From a virus: a stretch of DNA of 27,182 bases. Location: IMG/VR virus record IMGVR_UViG_3300007542_000146, positions 1-27,182 of that record. One strand, given 5' to 3'. How positions within the stretch are numbered: position 1 is the stretch's first letter; every line of letters starts with the position of its first letter. The notes under the pieces were generated by a model, which saw only the letters and a list, made by a program, of their open reading frames with translations, ran no database searches and was not told where the DNA came from. The position numbers and the translations under genes are program-made. Positions 5,879 to 14,913 of this stretch are shown piece after piece.

Positions 5879-7977
5879 TGCTGTGTGTCCTCTTTATCTA
5901 ATCCAGTTAAGCCGAAAGCAACCATTAATGATGGCAATTCGGTCTGTATCAACCCTACGGTTTTTTTTAACTCCGGCCTTGCGTCAAGGGCCTGCCTTAA
6001 TGCTGCCCTGTTCGCCTGGCCTTCAGCAAGCCTTGTTACACCTTCGGCAAACAACCCCCCTCCCGGTATTTTGCCCAAAATAGACATAATACCGGCCTTG
6101 TTTAGTGTGTCAAGAATAACGCTTGCTGATCCTTTCGGGACCGCTCCAGAAGGTGGCGTTATTGCACTTGCCGCAGCCGCTACTTTTTTTATTTCTTTTA
6201 GTAAATTTTTGTTTGTGCTGAATATCAAATTTAGTTTTTCATCACCAATTTGATTGATTCTTTTGTTAAACGGTACGCCTCCAAATGTTTTTACTCCCTG
6301 GACCTTTCTTGTCTCAGCTTTATATGCAGATTCTATCAAGTCAAGCACTGTCGCAGCCTGCAAATCCCCTATAGCCTGGGCACCCTTCGGACCAGATTTT
6401 TTCAGGCTGGTTATAGTTCTTTCAAGCAACTCTGTTGGTTTGTTTGTTCCGACAATGTTGTCAAAAACCTTGCTAGCCTCAATTACAGGCGTCACACCAT
6501 CGCGTTTTGTGTTTATCAAGCGACCTGTTATTGATTCTGGGCTGAATTCTGTTTTAAGCTGCCTTGTTATTTTCCTTGCCGCCTTAAACTTATCAATTAT
6601 TTTCTTGTCGGTCACGCCTGCATCAAGCAAGACATTAACAATGTTGTCGGCCTCACTGTCAAGGGCCTCCCTAATCGGACCAATAATCACAGATGATGCG
6701 CCGGTCGTGTCTGCACGTTCAATCTGGTTTAATGCTGCCCTGAAGTCTTCAAAATTCTGCAATGATAATTCAATGGGCTCTATATTCTTTGCCTCAAGCC
6801 GCTTTATGGCTTTTTCTGATTTGTCAATGCCAAACTCTGCAATAAGATCAAGAGCCGCATCTGCTTGGCTGCCCTGTATCCTAGTCAACCTTGATACAGT
6901 GCGCTGATCTGGAATTGCGTTTTCTATTCCGATTGTCGGGAATGGTAGCTGTTCAACTTCATCAGCTGACTTTATGGCTGCTTTATAAAGTGCGTTTTTC
7001 TGATTTCTCAAAAAACTCTTCCGGCCTGAAAGTGCTTCTTTTAAGCTTGAACCAAGGTTCTCCGGCACGCCTGATTTCTCAATCAACGAGTCAAGGTTTC
7101 CGGTTAAGCCTTGGCTTTGTTGTAGTCTTAAGCTCCTGATTGGATCGCCGAACGGATCTGCCGCAGCCTCAAACAGCCTTGCTTCTGTTGCCTGCTGTGC
7201 AAAATCCTGAGTGATATCACCCTTTGTGGCCGGTATTTTAAGTTCTTCAAACAGAGCGGCTCTCAATTTCTGATCAGGCACAGCGCCACGCTCTACACCA
7301 CCGATTAAATCTATCGCTGTATCTTTTAAATCATCAAATGACAACCCGGCCTTTTCCATGGCCTCTAACAATTCCTCTGTTGGCAACCCCTCCGTAGTCA
7401 ATATGGCGCTTTTGGGGTTTCTTCCGAGAAAACGCCTGATTAACTTACCGCCAATGCGGCCAGCGACAGGTAAAAAAGCCTCAGCGCCACCCCCAATAAT
7501 GCCGCCAATACCCGCTCCTTTAATTTGCTCCGTTTCTGTTTCACCTTCACCCCTCCTTATTAATCCACCCTCTATTGCCCCAAGCGTTGCCCCGGCTGCT
7601 GTTTTCCATGCCGTGCTTGGAATGGCTCCGACCGGCACGGCTGCGAAAGGCAACGCACCGCCGACTGCCTCACCTACCGCGGTTGATATTGGCCTCTCTT
7701 CTTCAAGAGCAGCAAATCCCTTTTGTTCTGCTTCTGAGGCCGGTTCTGCAAGCCCTAATGCGCGGCCTATTTTAAACAAGCCTCGACCCATAGAGGCAAA
7801 CCCTGCCTCAACCGGCCCGGTTTCTCTTGCAATCTTTTGGAACTCGTCAGGTTCAGGTTTCAACAGGCTTTCAATGTCCCTTCTTGCCCTTACAGACTTT
7901 GAAGCACTTACAATTGGTGCTGTGCCTGATCCTAAAAGATCGCGGCCCGCATCTTGTTTGAATAAATCACGCCCCAT
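5875..7977 (-). CDS. Large ejection/internal virion protein (gp16-like position)
   Basis: This 700-residue protein sits where P22 encodes gp16, the last ejection protein. Residues 1-60 are disordered and charged. About 90-185 are rich in Gly and Ala, with GGIIGGGAEAFLPVAG and similar glycine-zipper segments that could insert into membranes. The rest (about 195-690) is almost all helical, with many Arg/Lys/Glu residues, as in proteins that leave the capsid with DNA and help cross the cell envelope. No enzyme motif is seen. It shares one base with the upstream gene and four with the tail gene after it. The role is inferred from order, size and composition. Confidence 0.6.
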   Translation of the reverse strand: MGRDLFKQDAGRDLLGSGTAPIVSASKSVRARRDIESLLKPEPDEFQKIARETGPVEAGFASMGRGLFKIGRALGLAEPASEAEQKGFAALEEERPISTAVGEAVGGALPFAAVPVGAIPSTAWKTAAGATLGAIEGGLIRRGEGETETEQIKGAGIGGIIGGGAEAFLPVAGRIGGKLIRRFLGRNPKSAILTTEGLPTEELLEAMEKAGLSFDDLKDTAIDLIGGVERGAVPDQKLRAALFEELKIPATKGDITQDFAQQATEARLFEAAADPFGDPIRSLRLQQSQGLTGNLDSLIEKSGVPENLGSSLKEALSGRKSFLRNQKNALYKAAIKSADEVEQLPFPTIGIENAIPDQRTVSRLTRIQGSQADAALDLIAEFGIDKSEKAIKRLEAKNIEPIELSLQNFEDFRAALNQIERADTTGASSVIIGPIREALDSEADNIVNVLLDAGVTDKKIIDKFKAARKITRQLKTEFSPESITGRLINTKRDGVTPVIEASKVFDNIVGTNKPTELLERTITSLKKSGPKGAQAIGDLQAATVLDLIESAYKAETRKVQGVKTFGGVPFNKRINQIGDEKLNLIFSTNKNLLKEIKKVAAAASAITPPSGAVPKGSASVILDTLNKAGIMSILGKIPGGGLFAEGVTRLAEGQANRAALRQALDARPELKKTVGLIQTELPSLMVAFGLTGLDKEDTQQ

Positions 7978-9260
7978 TATTCTAACTCCTGCAATTTTTG
8001 AAGAACTTGCTCTCGCGTCATATTATTATTTTCCATGGCTTTCTGTATATCCGATTCTGTAACATCTCCAAAAACAGGATGAGCTTTTAAAACAACATTT
8101 TTATTCACGTTCAAACCGCCCCTGTCGTCGTCAAGGTTTTCAAAATCACTCAATACAGGTAACTTCCCGGTGAATCCTGTCAATGTCCCATTCTGCCTAA
8201 AAAATTCAGATGCATCTCGTTTTTGCTGTATTGCTATTTCCATCTGTTTTAGAAGGTTTTTGACTCTTCTTACATTTACATGCTCTTCAAGCTTAGGATT
8301 AAACGCCCTTGCAATAAGCCGTTCACCTTCTTTTTCTGTAAATTGTGCGCCAAGGATTTCCCTCAAATTGCGCTGCACAACCTCTTCAACAGCTTCGCGT
8401 GTCTCAATAGCTTCTGGGTTGAATATTGTTAGAATGGCATCCGGTGTAAAACCAACTACTGGCCCTGTAATATTACGCCCTGATTCTAATGATTCTATTG
8501 CATCCTTAAGCTGTCCGACTTGTTTTAATGAATCTGCAAGCCCGCCAGTAATTATTTTTGAAAAATCCTTGCCGAACTCTTTATCAACCTGAGTCCTGCC
8601 TTTTGTCTGCTCAGGTGCCTTACCCTCTATAATTTCAAATTCACCCGTCTCGGCATTAAACCGGGTTGTCCTTTGACCCTTAATAAATGTCTGTTTTTTT
8701 TCTTCAGGTGTTAATTTCTCAAACGCCTTCTGTTGAGGTGTTAGTGTTCTTGGTGGCGCCCCCTTTACTTCTTCTCTGATCATATCACCAGTTGCTTTAT
8801 TAATTATTTGTATTCTGTCTCCAAGGTCAATTGTCGCTGTTGTTTTATCTTCTTGCAACACCGGTATGTCAACACCAATAGTATTTTTCAGATAGTCAGA
8901 CGCCGCTTTAGCGCCGCCGACACTCATGATTTGCTTAGCTCGCTCAAAAGCTTTCCCGCCAAACTCTTGAGCCTGGACAGGGTCATTTTGCTTGAGATAT
9001 TCAAAAGCGGCAAGGTCTGGTTTTTCTGCGCCCCGTACAGCATCAATTAGCCCTTGTCTCATCTGGTGCTGCCGCTGCAACCCTGCAAGACCTGCCTGTT
9101 TCTGCTGTATGCCAAGTTGTAAGTTTTGCCGCTGCAACCCTGCAAGTTCTGCCTGTTGCTGATCGAGCCTGCGCTGTCTTTCTTCCTGCCGGTTAAGCCT
9201 GATTGTACTGGCAAGCCTGCCGAGTCCAAAAAGGTCTTGTACTGGTTGTAATTGTGCCAT
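7977..9260 (-). CDS. Ejection/internal virion protein with Gln-rich repeats
   Basis: This 427-residue protein lies in the gp20-like slot among the ejection genes. Residues about 25-70 form a Gln-rich coiled coil with two in-frame copies of AGLQRQ, 19 residues apart. A middle part (about 255-345) has FNPEAIETREAVEEVVQRN and FTEKEGERLIARAFNP, a helical segment also common in internal proteins of other podovirus-type phages. The C-terminal end has an acidic stretch (LDDDRGG) and a small helical end (VTESDIQKAMENN). It is 10 bases after the gp7-like gene. Function is by position and composition. Confidence 0.6.
   Translation of the reverse strand: MAQLQPVQDLFGLGRLASTIRLNRQEERQRRLDQQQAELAGLQRQNLQLGIQQKQAGLAGLQRQHQMRQGLIDAVRGAEKPDLAAFEYLKQNDPVQAQEFGGKAFERAKQIMSVGGAKAASDYLKNTIGVDIPVLQEDKTTATIDLGDRIQIINKATGDMIREEVKGAPPRTLTPQQKAFEKLTPEEKKQTFIKGQRTTRFNAETGEFEIIEGKAPEQTKGRTQVDKEFGKDFSKIITGGLADSLKQVGQLKDAIESLESGRNITGPVVGFTPDAILTIFNPEAIETREAVEEVVQRNLREILGAQFTEKEGERLIARAFNPKLEEHVNVRRVKNLLKQMEIAIQQKRDASEFFRQNGTLTGFTGKLPVLSDFENLDDDRGGLNVNKNVVLKAHPVFGDVTESDIQKAMENNNMTREQVLQKLQELE
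9070..9155 (-). repeat. In-frame tandem duplication inside the ejection-protein gene
   Basis: The 20-base sequence at 9070-9089 is repeated exactly at 9127-9146, and similarity continues for about 10 further bases. The period is 57 bases, so the repeat adds 19 residues in frame to a Gln-rich coiled coil. It looks like a recent slippage or recombination duplication. Confidence 0.75.
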
Positions 9261-9270
9261 ATCCTACCCC

Positions 9271-9954
9271 TTAAAATCCTATAGGTGTGCCTGTCGGTGT
9301 GAATTGCGGCCTGCTAAACACAGACCCAGGGCTTACGGGATTTATGCCACCATAGCCAGTCTGTGAGGCTATAAATGACGGCAAACCGGCCAGGCCTGAT
9401 ATTAACTGGTTCCGCCTATTTTCACGATTTATTGCTGCGTCCTGCAACGCCTGTGCCTGAACGTTTCCAGATGTAGTCAAAGATCGGCCAAGCGCCGAGC
9501 TTAAACCAACACCAGCACCGGCCTGGCTTGCCGTGCCGCCCACACCAATGTTTACGAGATCTGCAAGCCGTCCCTTTTGCCGTTCTGCCTCTGTGGCCTC
9601 AATCTCACGACCTGAGCGACTTAAAACAAATCCAGGCGCGTTCTCGCCAAGGAATTCAGCGACAATACTTTTTTGGAATCTTGTTGACGGTAGTCGGCTT
9701 ACATCGCCCAAGTTTTGAACAGCTGTCACAAGTTCAGGCAGTGCCCGAACCCCAATGTCTACAAAGGGCTGCTGTCTTTCAATTGCTTTCCCAAACTGCT
9801 CCTGCTGAAATGCGCGGCTTTTTGCCTCAAGCGCGGCCTGCTCTTCAACTCCACGTTGCGCCGTGTCTGCTGCGTCGCCCTGCGCCTTATACGTAAAATA
9901 TCCACCGACTGCTGCGGGGATCGCTGGTAGTACGGTCTCTACTAAACTTCCCAT
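9271..9954 (-). CDS. gp7-like DNA ejection protein
   Basis: This 227-residue protein starts with a short hydrophobic, Gly/Ala-rich segment (LPAIPAAVGGYFTYKAQGDA), followed by a helical part where QQPFVDIGVRALPEL (about 61-75) matches a motif widespread in gp7-like ejection proteins. The C-terminal half is low in complexity, with GVGGTASQAGAGVG, and ends Pro- and Gly-rich. Order within the operon (after the gp14-like gene, before two larger helical proteins) fits P22 gp7. It has 3- and 10-base spacings to its neighbours. Confidence 0.6.
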   Translation of the reverse strand: MGSLVETVLPAIPAAVGGYFTYKAQGDAADTAQRGVEEQAALEAKSRAFQQEQFGKAIERQQPFVDIGVRALPELVTAVQNLGDVSRLPSTRFQKSIVAEFLGENAPGFVLSRSGREIEATEAERQKGRLADLVNIGVGGTASQAGAGVGLSSALGRSLTTSGNVQAQALQDAAINRENRRNQLISGLAGLPSFIASQTGYGGINPVSPGSVFSRPQFTPTGTPIGF

Positions 9955-9957
9955 ATG

Positions 9958-10995
9958 CTAACTCCTAAGACTTAAAAACAGATCACCCAAACTTGCTATG
10001 CCCTGACCTATGTTTGCACCGCGTTGAGCTTCTGCCTGTGCTTTCTGCTGTGCTAAGATATTCGCCTGCTGCCCCATGCTTGAATAAATGCCGCTGATAT
10101 TTGACCCAAGCTGCGAACCAGCTTGAGCCAAGTTTTGTGTTGCAAGTTGACCAGGGGTAAGTATGGACCTTTGCCCCTGTTCAAACCGTGAAACATCATC
10201 AGCCGCTGCACCGGTTGCAAGATCTGCAAGGCGCTCAAATGTTCTGCTTGACTTCAAACCTCCAGGTGACTGCTGTTTATAAATAGACTCACGACCCCTT
10301 GAAAGCTGTTCGGTCAACATCTTTGACGGCTGAAAAGGTATGTCTGCATCTTGACCAAGAGCGAGACTTGCAAGTGTTGGCAGTGCCTTACCGGTCGCCG
10401 CTTCCCTGAACGGTCTTGTCAGGTCTTCTATTACTGCAAGCTGCTGTCTTTGAAGATTAACAGCATCTGGGACTTGTCCAGACTGTAATTGCTGGTTTGC
10501 AAGGTTCTGCGCATATGATTGAACCCTTTCCTGTATTTGCTCTATCTGTTCTGGCGACATATCTCCGCCTGGGCCTGCTTGTGCTTCAGGCCCAGACCGG
10601 CCCAACCCGACCGGCGTGCCTGCCAGCCCAGCCAACCCGGCCCCCAACTGAAGACCGGTCACGCCCAATGAAGTCGGAGCCCCAAGCAAACCAAACAGAC
10701 CGAGTGCTCCTGCAACGTTTGGGTCGCTCAATTGGTCTTTAACCATTGACATGTTGACACTTGCTCGTTGCATAGGTGACAAAGACATAAAAGCCTTGTC
10801 TACGACCTCATCAAGCAAACCTCTTTTTGAAAGCCCAGGTGTTGTTCTCCCAGGTGGAGAGCCAATCTGTGAAGCTAAACCGCCAGCCACCTCGGAGGCT
10901 GTTGGTCCGCCTATACTTGGCCCGGCTCCATGTCCAAATCCGTCCTGCCAACCGCCTGCCCCCTGTCCACCGAAACCGTCAGCTAATCCGCCCAT
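9958..10995 (-). CDS. Gly/Ala-rich virion (ejection) protein
   Basis: This 345-residue protein starts with a Gly-rich segment (MGGLADGFGGQGAGG) and has a hydrophobic, Gly/Leu-rich run at about 95-130 (ALGLFGLLGAP and GLQLGAGLAGLAG), which could be membrane-active. The rest is helical and Gln/Ala-rich; PGGLKSSRTFERLADLA and a Gln-rich coiled coil near the C-terminus stand out. It is the first of four consecutive proteins with ejection-type composition, lies 4 bases after the gp14-like gene and has no enzymatic motif. Role by context. Confidence 0.55.
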   Translation of the reverse strand: MGGLADGFGGQGAGGWQDGFGHGAGPSIGGPTASEVAGGLASQIGSPPGRTTPGLSKRGLLDEVVDKAFMSLSPMQRASVNMSMVKDQLSDPNVAGALGLFGLLGAPTSLGVTGLQLGAGLAGLAGTPVGLGRSGPEAQAGPGGDMSPEQIEQIQERVQSYAQNLANQQLQSGQVPDAVNLQRQQLAVIEDLTRPFREAATGKALPTLASLALGQDADIPFQPSKMLTEQLSRGRESIYKQQSPGGLKSSRTFERLADLATGAAADDVSRFEQGQRSILTPGQLATQNLAQAGSQLGSNISGIYSSMGQQANILAQQKAQAEAQRGANIGQGIASLGDLFLSLRS

Positions 10996-10999
10996 AACC

Positions 11000-11449
11000 T
11001 CACCTAATTACTTTTCCCATTATTGCACGGTCGAAATACCGCTTGTTTTTAACATATGACTTTCGGTCTATACCCTCTACGCAAAACCCATTTTTATGAG
11101 CAAATTTAATAACGTCTGGATAGCAGACCGGTATTTTTGCATTGATTTTTACGAACTTTTTATCACAGTTTTTCTCAAGGTGTTTTAATAGCCCATTCCC
11201 CATCCTAAACGAGTCCTGGCCCCTGTATTTTTTTGGTATGTTTATGTGTACAATTAAAACGATCTCATTTTCATGATGTATCTGCAATACAGCCTTGCAC
11301 ACATCACCATCAAACCACCCTAAAAACTGGTACGCTGCCGGATTCCACTTGTATGTGCTTGTATAATCATCAGATATTCTGTCGAACAATTCTTCATCAT
11401 CGAAAAACATTTTATTAACAACGCTGTAATCTGTTATCTCTTTAATCAT
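11000..11449 (-). CDS. P22 gp14-like assembly protein with GNAT-type fold
   Basis: This 149-residue protein has the pattern of a GNAT acetyltransferase: a beta pair (YQFLGWFDGDVCKAVLQIH), a central strand (IVLIVHINIPKKYRG), a helix, then AKIPVCYPDVIKFAHKNGF and the terminal IDRKSYVKNKRYFDRAIMG. The last segment closely resembles P22 gp14 (a head assembly protein with the same fold). The usual acetyl-CoA loop (Q/R-x2-G-x-G/A) is degenerate here, YRGQDSFRMGNG (75-86), so enzyme activity is uncertain. The start overlaps the previous gene by 4 bases (ATGA). Position after the gp10-like and fibre genes matches P22. Confidence 0.6.
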   Translation of the reverse strand: MIKEITDYSVVNKMFFDDEELFDRISDDYTSTYKWNPAAYQFLGWFDGDVCKAVLQIHHENEIVLIVHINIPKKYRGQDSFRMGNGLLKHLEKNCDKKFVKINAKIPVCYPDVIKFAHKNGFCVEGIDRKSYVKNKRYFDRAIMGKVIR

Positions 11450-12930
11450 TTCGTCCCAGCTTGTCTTGATCCCATTGTATTAACTTCACCGTGCAACCCA
11501 ACCTGGGTCAAAAATATCTCGTCTGGGTATTCGGTGCCGCCAGTTGCGGCTATTCTGGTTATAGTTAATTTTATCTGAGTCCCTATATTCTTTGAAGCTG
11601 ACACGGTTCCCAAGGAAAGAAAAAAAGCCTGTAGAGTCGATGTGCCGTCTGGTATTTCAAGTTCTGCTGTGACACTCGTTTCTGTCCATGTGTCGCCTGT
11701 ATCGGCATATGCTACATATAAAGTAAATTTTGCATATTGGCTTGATCCAGTGCTGTTTGCACTATCTGTTGTAACGTGTAGATGAAACATCCAATCTGCC
11801 GCGGTTTTAAAAGCGTGCGCGTATTCGTTTGCATCTAAATATAACAGGTCGCCGACATCAAATTGGAATTCTTTTGTGTTTGTCGTAAATGTCGAAAAAG
11901 TCGGCGCATTAGCTGCCGGCACCCTGCCGCCACTAACAGAAAATTGTATATCCTCCCAAACAGTTTCTTGAAGTTCAAGGGTTTTATCTGTCCCGCAATC
12001 GAGCTTGAGATCACTTGCCGCGACCTCATCGGTCAAAATGTAATAATCGGTTCCATCATAATACATTGACACGTCCGAACCATCCCCAAAAAGAAGCTTT
12101 GCATTATCCTGCTGTAGGCAGATCAAACTTCTTTCTCTTATGTTCACAAAGATAACTCCCTCTGTCGCATGGTCTCTTATAACGATACCGACCTTTATGG
12201 AAAAATTTGGCCTTGTGGGCTCTGTGTCGGTGTAATCTCCGGCTGTTGCTGCTGACAAGTAAAGCAAGTCTCCAGGCGAATATGATGAAGTGTCAACGTC
12301 ACGAACAAGGCCGAATGCTGTATAGTAACCAAACTGATTCTGGGCGATATCCTCTGTTGCCATTGCAAGCGTTCCCTTGCTTGTTGCAAGGGCGTCTGCT
12401 TTTGCAAGTGTCATCTCCGGGTTTGACCCTGTGCCACCGGAAACATAAACCAGCTGACCGTTATCAATATTCGACCCAATTGCCTTGGCCCTTGGCACCA
12501 TAAGTTCCTGGCCAACCTGAAGAACAACATTCCCACCAGGCAACCCGACGTTTAGCGTCCCGTCATCATCATTCCAACAAACCTGACCTTCTGTCACTGT
12601 CGCGCCTGCGGTGGTTGAAAAAATAACTTTGTTTATGCTGACGGTGCTAAACGCTGCGTCTGCATTTGTATCAATATCCTGCGGCGTTGACAGCGTCACA
12701 GACCCATCACCATCGTCTGCAACTTCGACTTGATTGCCTGTTCCTGAAATATAGTCAGTGAGGTCAGCTACTGAGTCAAGGGCACCATTTGCGTCAGTAT
12801 CGACAAGTCTTGACGGGTCAAGATCTTCATCTGATATGCTCGAAAAGTTGTCGTCATTCTGAGTGCGCTCCCAGGCCTTGACCTCTCTTTCGTCGTTCGT
12901 CCTCGGTGCTCTCAGCCTAATTTTTGCCAT
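11446..12930 (-). CDS. Fibre-like protein in the tail-needle (gp26) slot
   Basis: This 494-residue protein has a basic, disordered N-terminus (1-40), then a fibre-type repeat region with LTDYISGTGNQVEVADDGDG and STPQDIDTNADAAFSTVSIN (about 75-125). A beta domain follows (about 125-270), with GQELMVPRAKA, GQLVYVSGGTG and YSPGDLLYLSAATAG, which is seen in many tail fibre proteins. The C-terminal 150 residues form a beta-sandwich-like domain ending in FLTQVGLHGEV. The order gp4-gp10-this-gp14 puts it where P22 encodes the gp26 needle. It shares one base with the gp10-like gene. Its C-terminal domain resembles that of the partial gene at the right window edge. Confidence 0.55.
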   Translation of the reverse strand: MAKIRLRAPRTNDEREVKAWERTQNDDNFSSISDEDLDPSRLVDTDANGALDSVADLTDYISGTGNQVEVADDGDGSVTLSTPQDIDTNADAAFSTVSINKVIFSTTAGATVTEGQVCWNDDDGTLNVGLPGGNVVLQVGQELMVPRAKAIGSNIDNGQLVYVSGGTGSNPEMTLAKADALATSKGTLAMATEDIAQNQFGYYTAFGLVRDVDTSSYSPGDLLYLSAATAGDYTDTEPTRPNFSIKVGIVIRDHATEGVIFVNIRERSLICLQQDNAKLLFGDGSDVSMYYDGTDYYILTDEVAASDLKLDCGTDKTLELQETVWEDIQFSVSGGRVPAANAPTFSTFTTNTKEFQFDVGDLLYLDANEYAHAFKTAADWMFHLHVTTDSANSTGSSQYAKFTLYVAYADTGDTWTETSVTAELEIPDGTSTLQAFFLSLGTVSASKNIGTQIKLTITRIAATGGTEYPDEIFLTQVGLHGEVNTMGSRQAGTK

Positions 12931-14384
12931 TATCTTTGAAACTCCACGTCTTCTTCAACCTCAACGATTGAAAATGGAACATTGTCAGTAACGACAAATT
13001 CATATTGCCGCGCACGGTATGACCCCAGCTGAAACAGTGAATAATAAAACTCACCATCGCCTGTGAACCCTAAAGGTACTTCCCGGTAATTGCTCCAGAT
13101 ACCGCTCCCATTATCATTCCACCTGACAAGCATAACCGGCTCGACATCGTCAATTGTAAGCCTGGCCGCCTGGCCGCGCTTCAGCCTGAGTCGTAATTCG
13201 TTTGAGCGCTTTTCTCTCCCTGTCCCATGGTCAATGTTCCCGGTAACAACGCTTGACCTCACTTCTTCGCCTACATCCTGGTTCAAATCATAGGTTAATT
13301 CGTAGATTTTGCCAGTATCAGGGTCAGTGCATAGGGTCTTGTTCCACTGCTTAATATTGACAATATTCCGACCCTTGAAAGCACCGTATCTTGCGTATGT
13401 TTTATCCCAGGTTGCCCACTTCCCGGCCCACTCTCTTAACTGAATATCATAGACAAGTGTTTGGCCGTTTATTGTCAAAAGATAAAACTGTTTTTTGCCG
13501 AGCGTGACAATTTCACCACGCGACGCCTGTGCAATAGCGTCGTTGCCAATATCAAGGATATCATCTACCGGTTGAGAAATCGGCAACGGTTGACGACCGT
13601 CAAGCCTGACAACCTGCCGGTCTTTGTTGAGGTAAAAATAAGCGTTGTCAGCAAATTTAATTGAATATGGTGATCTGGTGCCGTCCGGCGTGTTTCCTCC
13701 CGGTATCTTTGTAATGGGTGTCGATCCGTCATTATAAAACGGCTCAATTGATTCTGTTCCAAATAGCGCCACTTCATCCCACTCAGAATGAACAGCTATA
13801 ACCTCGTCTGACTTGTTTTCAGCGCTGAAGAATTCACCGTCGTAATTGTCCGGATCTGCAACTTCAGAGAGCAATGCTGATTCTTCATACTGGACATGTC
13901 CACGCTCGTTTGCAATTCCGTAAGAATCGAATATTACAACGTGTGTGCAAAGCTCAGGTGCCGCACCTTCTGTAATTTTTGAGGCTGTTGTTTTATCATA
14001 CTTTACGATCCGGCCACCATTTGCCGCAAACAGCTTCTTTGTACTGCCGGTTACAACAAGCGTAAAATCGCCTGATTTATCCCATATAACGGGTGTGTTT
14101 AGGTTAAAAAGGTCTGACCCTATCAGTGTAAGATTTGCGTCAATATCGATGGAATAAAGGTTGCCATTGCTGACGACGTAGCAAAGGTCTGTTTCATCCC
14201 AATAGTACAGGCCGTCAGCTGCGGCCGGCAGACCATCATAGAATTCCTTCAGGCATGGCCGTCTCACAGTTGCGCCAAGCGTATCTTTTATGACATCATA
14301 CCGCTCTTCAGCAACAATGCTTCTGGCCTCTTCCTCTACATTTGACCAATACGCCACGTTTACGGGCACTTTTAAAAAAGGCAT
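12930..14384 (-). CDS. gp10-like packaged-DNA stabilisation / tail hub protein
   Basis: This 484-residue protein matches P22 gp10 in size, position and repeat style: successive beta blades such as GLYYWDETDLCYVVSNGNLYSI, PVIWDKSGDFTLVVTG, VVIFDSYGIANERGHVQ, DEVALFGTESIEPFYN and YFYLNKDRQVVRL, as in a propeller. The N-terminus carries TLGATVRRPCLKEFYDGLP. The C-terminal part (about 385-484) is a beta domain with GREKRSNELRLRLKRG. In P22 this protein plugs the portal-gp4 channel and holds the tail machine together. The start codon shares a base with the stop of the small membrane-protein gene (TGATG), so they are translationally coupled. Confidence 0.8.
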   Translation of the reverse strand: MPFLKVPVNVAYWSNVEEEARSIVAEERYDVIKDTLGATVRRPCLKEFYDGLPAAADGLYYWDETDLCYVVSNGNLYSIDIDANLTLIGSDLFNLNTPVIWDKSGDFTLVVTGSTKKLFAANGGRIVKYDKTTASKITEGAAPELCTHVVIFDSYGIANERGHVQYEESALLSEVADPDNYDGEFFSAENKSDEVIAVHSEWDEVALFGTESIEPFYNDGSTPITKIPGGNTPDGTRSPYSIKFADNAYFYLNKDRQVVRLDGRQPLPISQPVDDILDIGNDAIAQASRGEIVTLGKKQFYLLTINGQTLVYDIQLREWAGKWATWDKTYARYGAFKGRNIVNIKQWNKTLCTDPDTGKIYELTYDLNQDVGEEVRSSVVTGNIDHGTGREKRSNELRLRLKRGQAARLTIDDVEPVMLVRWNDNGSGIWSNYREVPLGFTGDGEFYYSLFQLGSYRARQYEFVVTDNVPFSIVEVEEDVEFQR

Positions 14385-14557
14385 CAGACTGTCCCAGGAA
14401 GCATTCTAATAAGTGTGTTCGCAATTGATTTTGCAAGTGCAATAAGTTCCGGGAAGTAACCTGTAAACATAGACACAATCAAAACGGCAAAAAAGCCGAT
14501 AATGATCGTAAGCCGTACCTTTACGTCAAGATTCTTCCAAACATTCAAAGGATTCAT
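14384..14557 (-). CDS. Small single-pass membrane protein (57 residues)
   Basis: This gene lies in the gap between the gp4-like and gp10-like genes and follows AAGGAGGG by 5 bases. It encodes 57 residues: a short amphipathic start with basic residues (NVWKNLDVKVR), a transmembrane helix (LTIIIGFFAVLIVSMF, about 16-31), then a second weakly hydrophobic helix (ELIALAKSIANTLIRML). The stop overlaps the gp10-like start. Small proteins of this kind include holins and pinholins, and none is seen elsewhere in the window, but the place between tail genes also allows a virion membrane-contact role. Function unknown. Confidence 0.7.
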   Translation of the reverse strand: MNPLNVWKNLDVKVRLTIIIGFFAVLIVSMFTGYFPELIALAKSIANTLIRMLPGTV

Positions 14558-14568
14558 AAAAACCCTCC

Positions 14569-14910
14569 TTAATAATCGTTAAACTGTGTCGGCTGATACG
14601 TGTATGGGCTCGCAAGTTGTGCGGCTATTTTCTTCCTCATAAAATCTTCTAACAACGACCATCTGTCAGGCACGCCAAAGTCTTCAGCAACCCGGCCAAG
14701 TAATATGACGATTATAAACCTTGCGACGTTGTTCGGGATATCATCATCTTCAGACCAGCTCACGTTCTCATCCTCAAGCAGCTCTTGATACAGGTCGTCG
14801 TATTCGTCTGTAACCGTCTTTTTCTGGCTGGCTGTGGCAACCTGACCATCTGGTAAACGGCCAAGTTTTTTTAATACACGGGTTGCTATTTCGGTTTTTG
14901 TGCGTGCCAT
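14569..14910 (-). CDS. gp4-like head-to-tail adaptor (head completion) protein
   Basis: This 113-residue, mostly helical protein begins MARTKTEIATRVLKKLG and continues with a helix containing VTDEYDDLYQEL, then ARFIIVILLGRVAEDFGVP and a C-terminal helix-coil (YTYQPTQFNDY). The N-terminal pattern, helical make-up and place before the gp10-like hub match P22 gp4/gp6-type adaptors, which bind below the portal. It is shorter than P22 gp4 (166) and no catalytic residues for the gp4 muramidase activity can be assigned. It is 3 bases after the previous gene. Confidence 0.6.
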   Translation of the reverse strand: MARTKTEIATRVLKKLGRLPDGQVATASQKKTVTDEYDDLYQELLEDENVSWSEDDDIPNNVARFIIVILLGRVAEDFGVPDRWSLLEDFMRKKIAAQLASPYTYQPTQFNDY

Positions 14911-14913
14911 GGT

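Noticed and set aside
6254-6907. 217-codon plus-strand frame opposite the large ejection protein
   Set aside because: Shadow frame; the minus-strand gene is continuous through it and fits the operon.
7358-8062. Long plus-strand frame opposite the ejection-protein gene
   Set aside because: Pro/Ser/Ala-rich shadow of a helical coding gene, no ribosome binding site.
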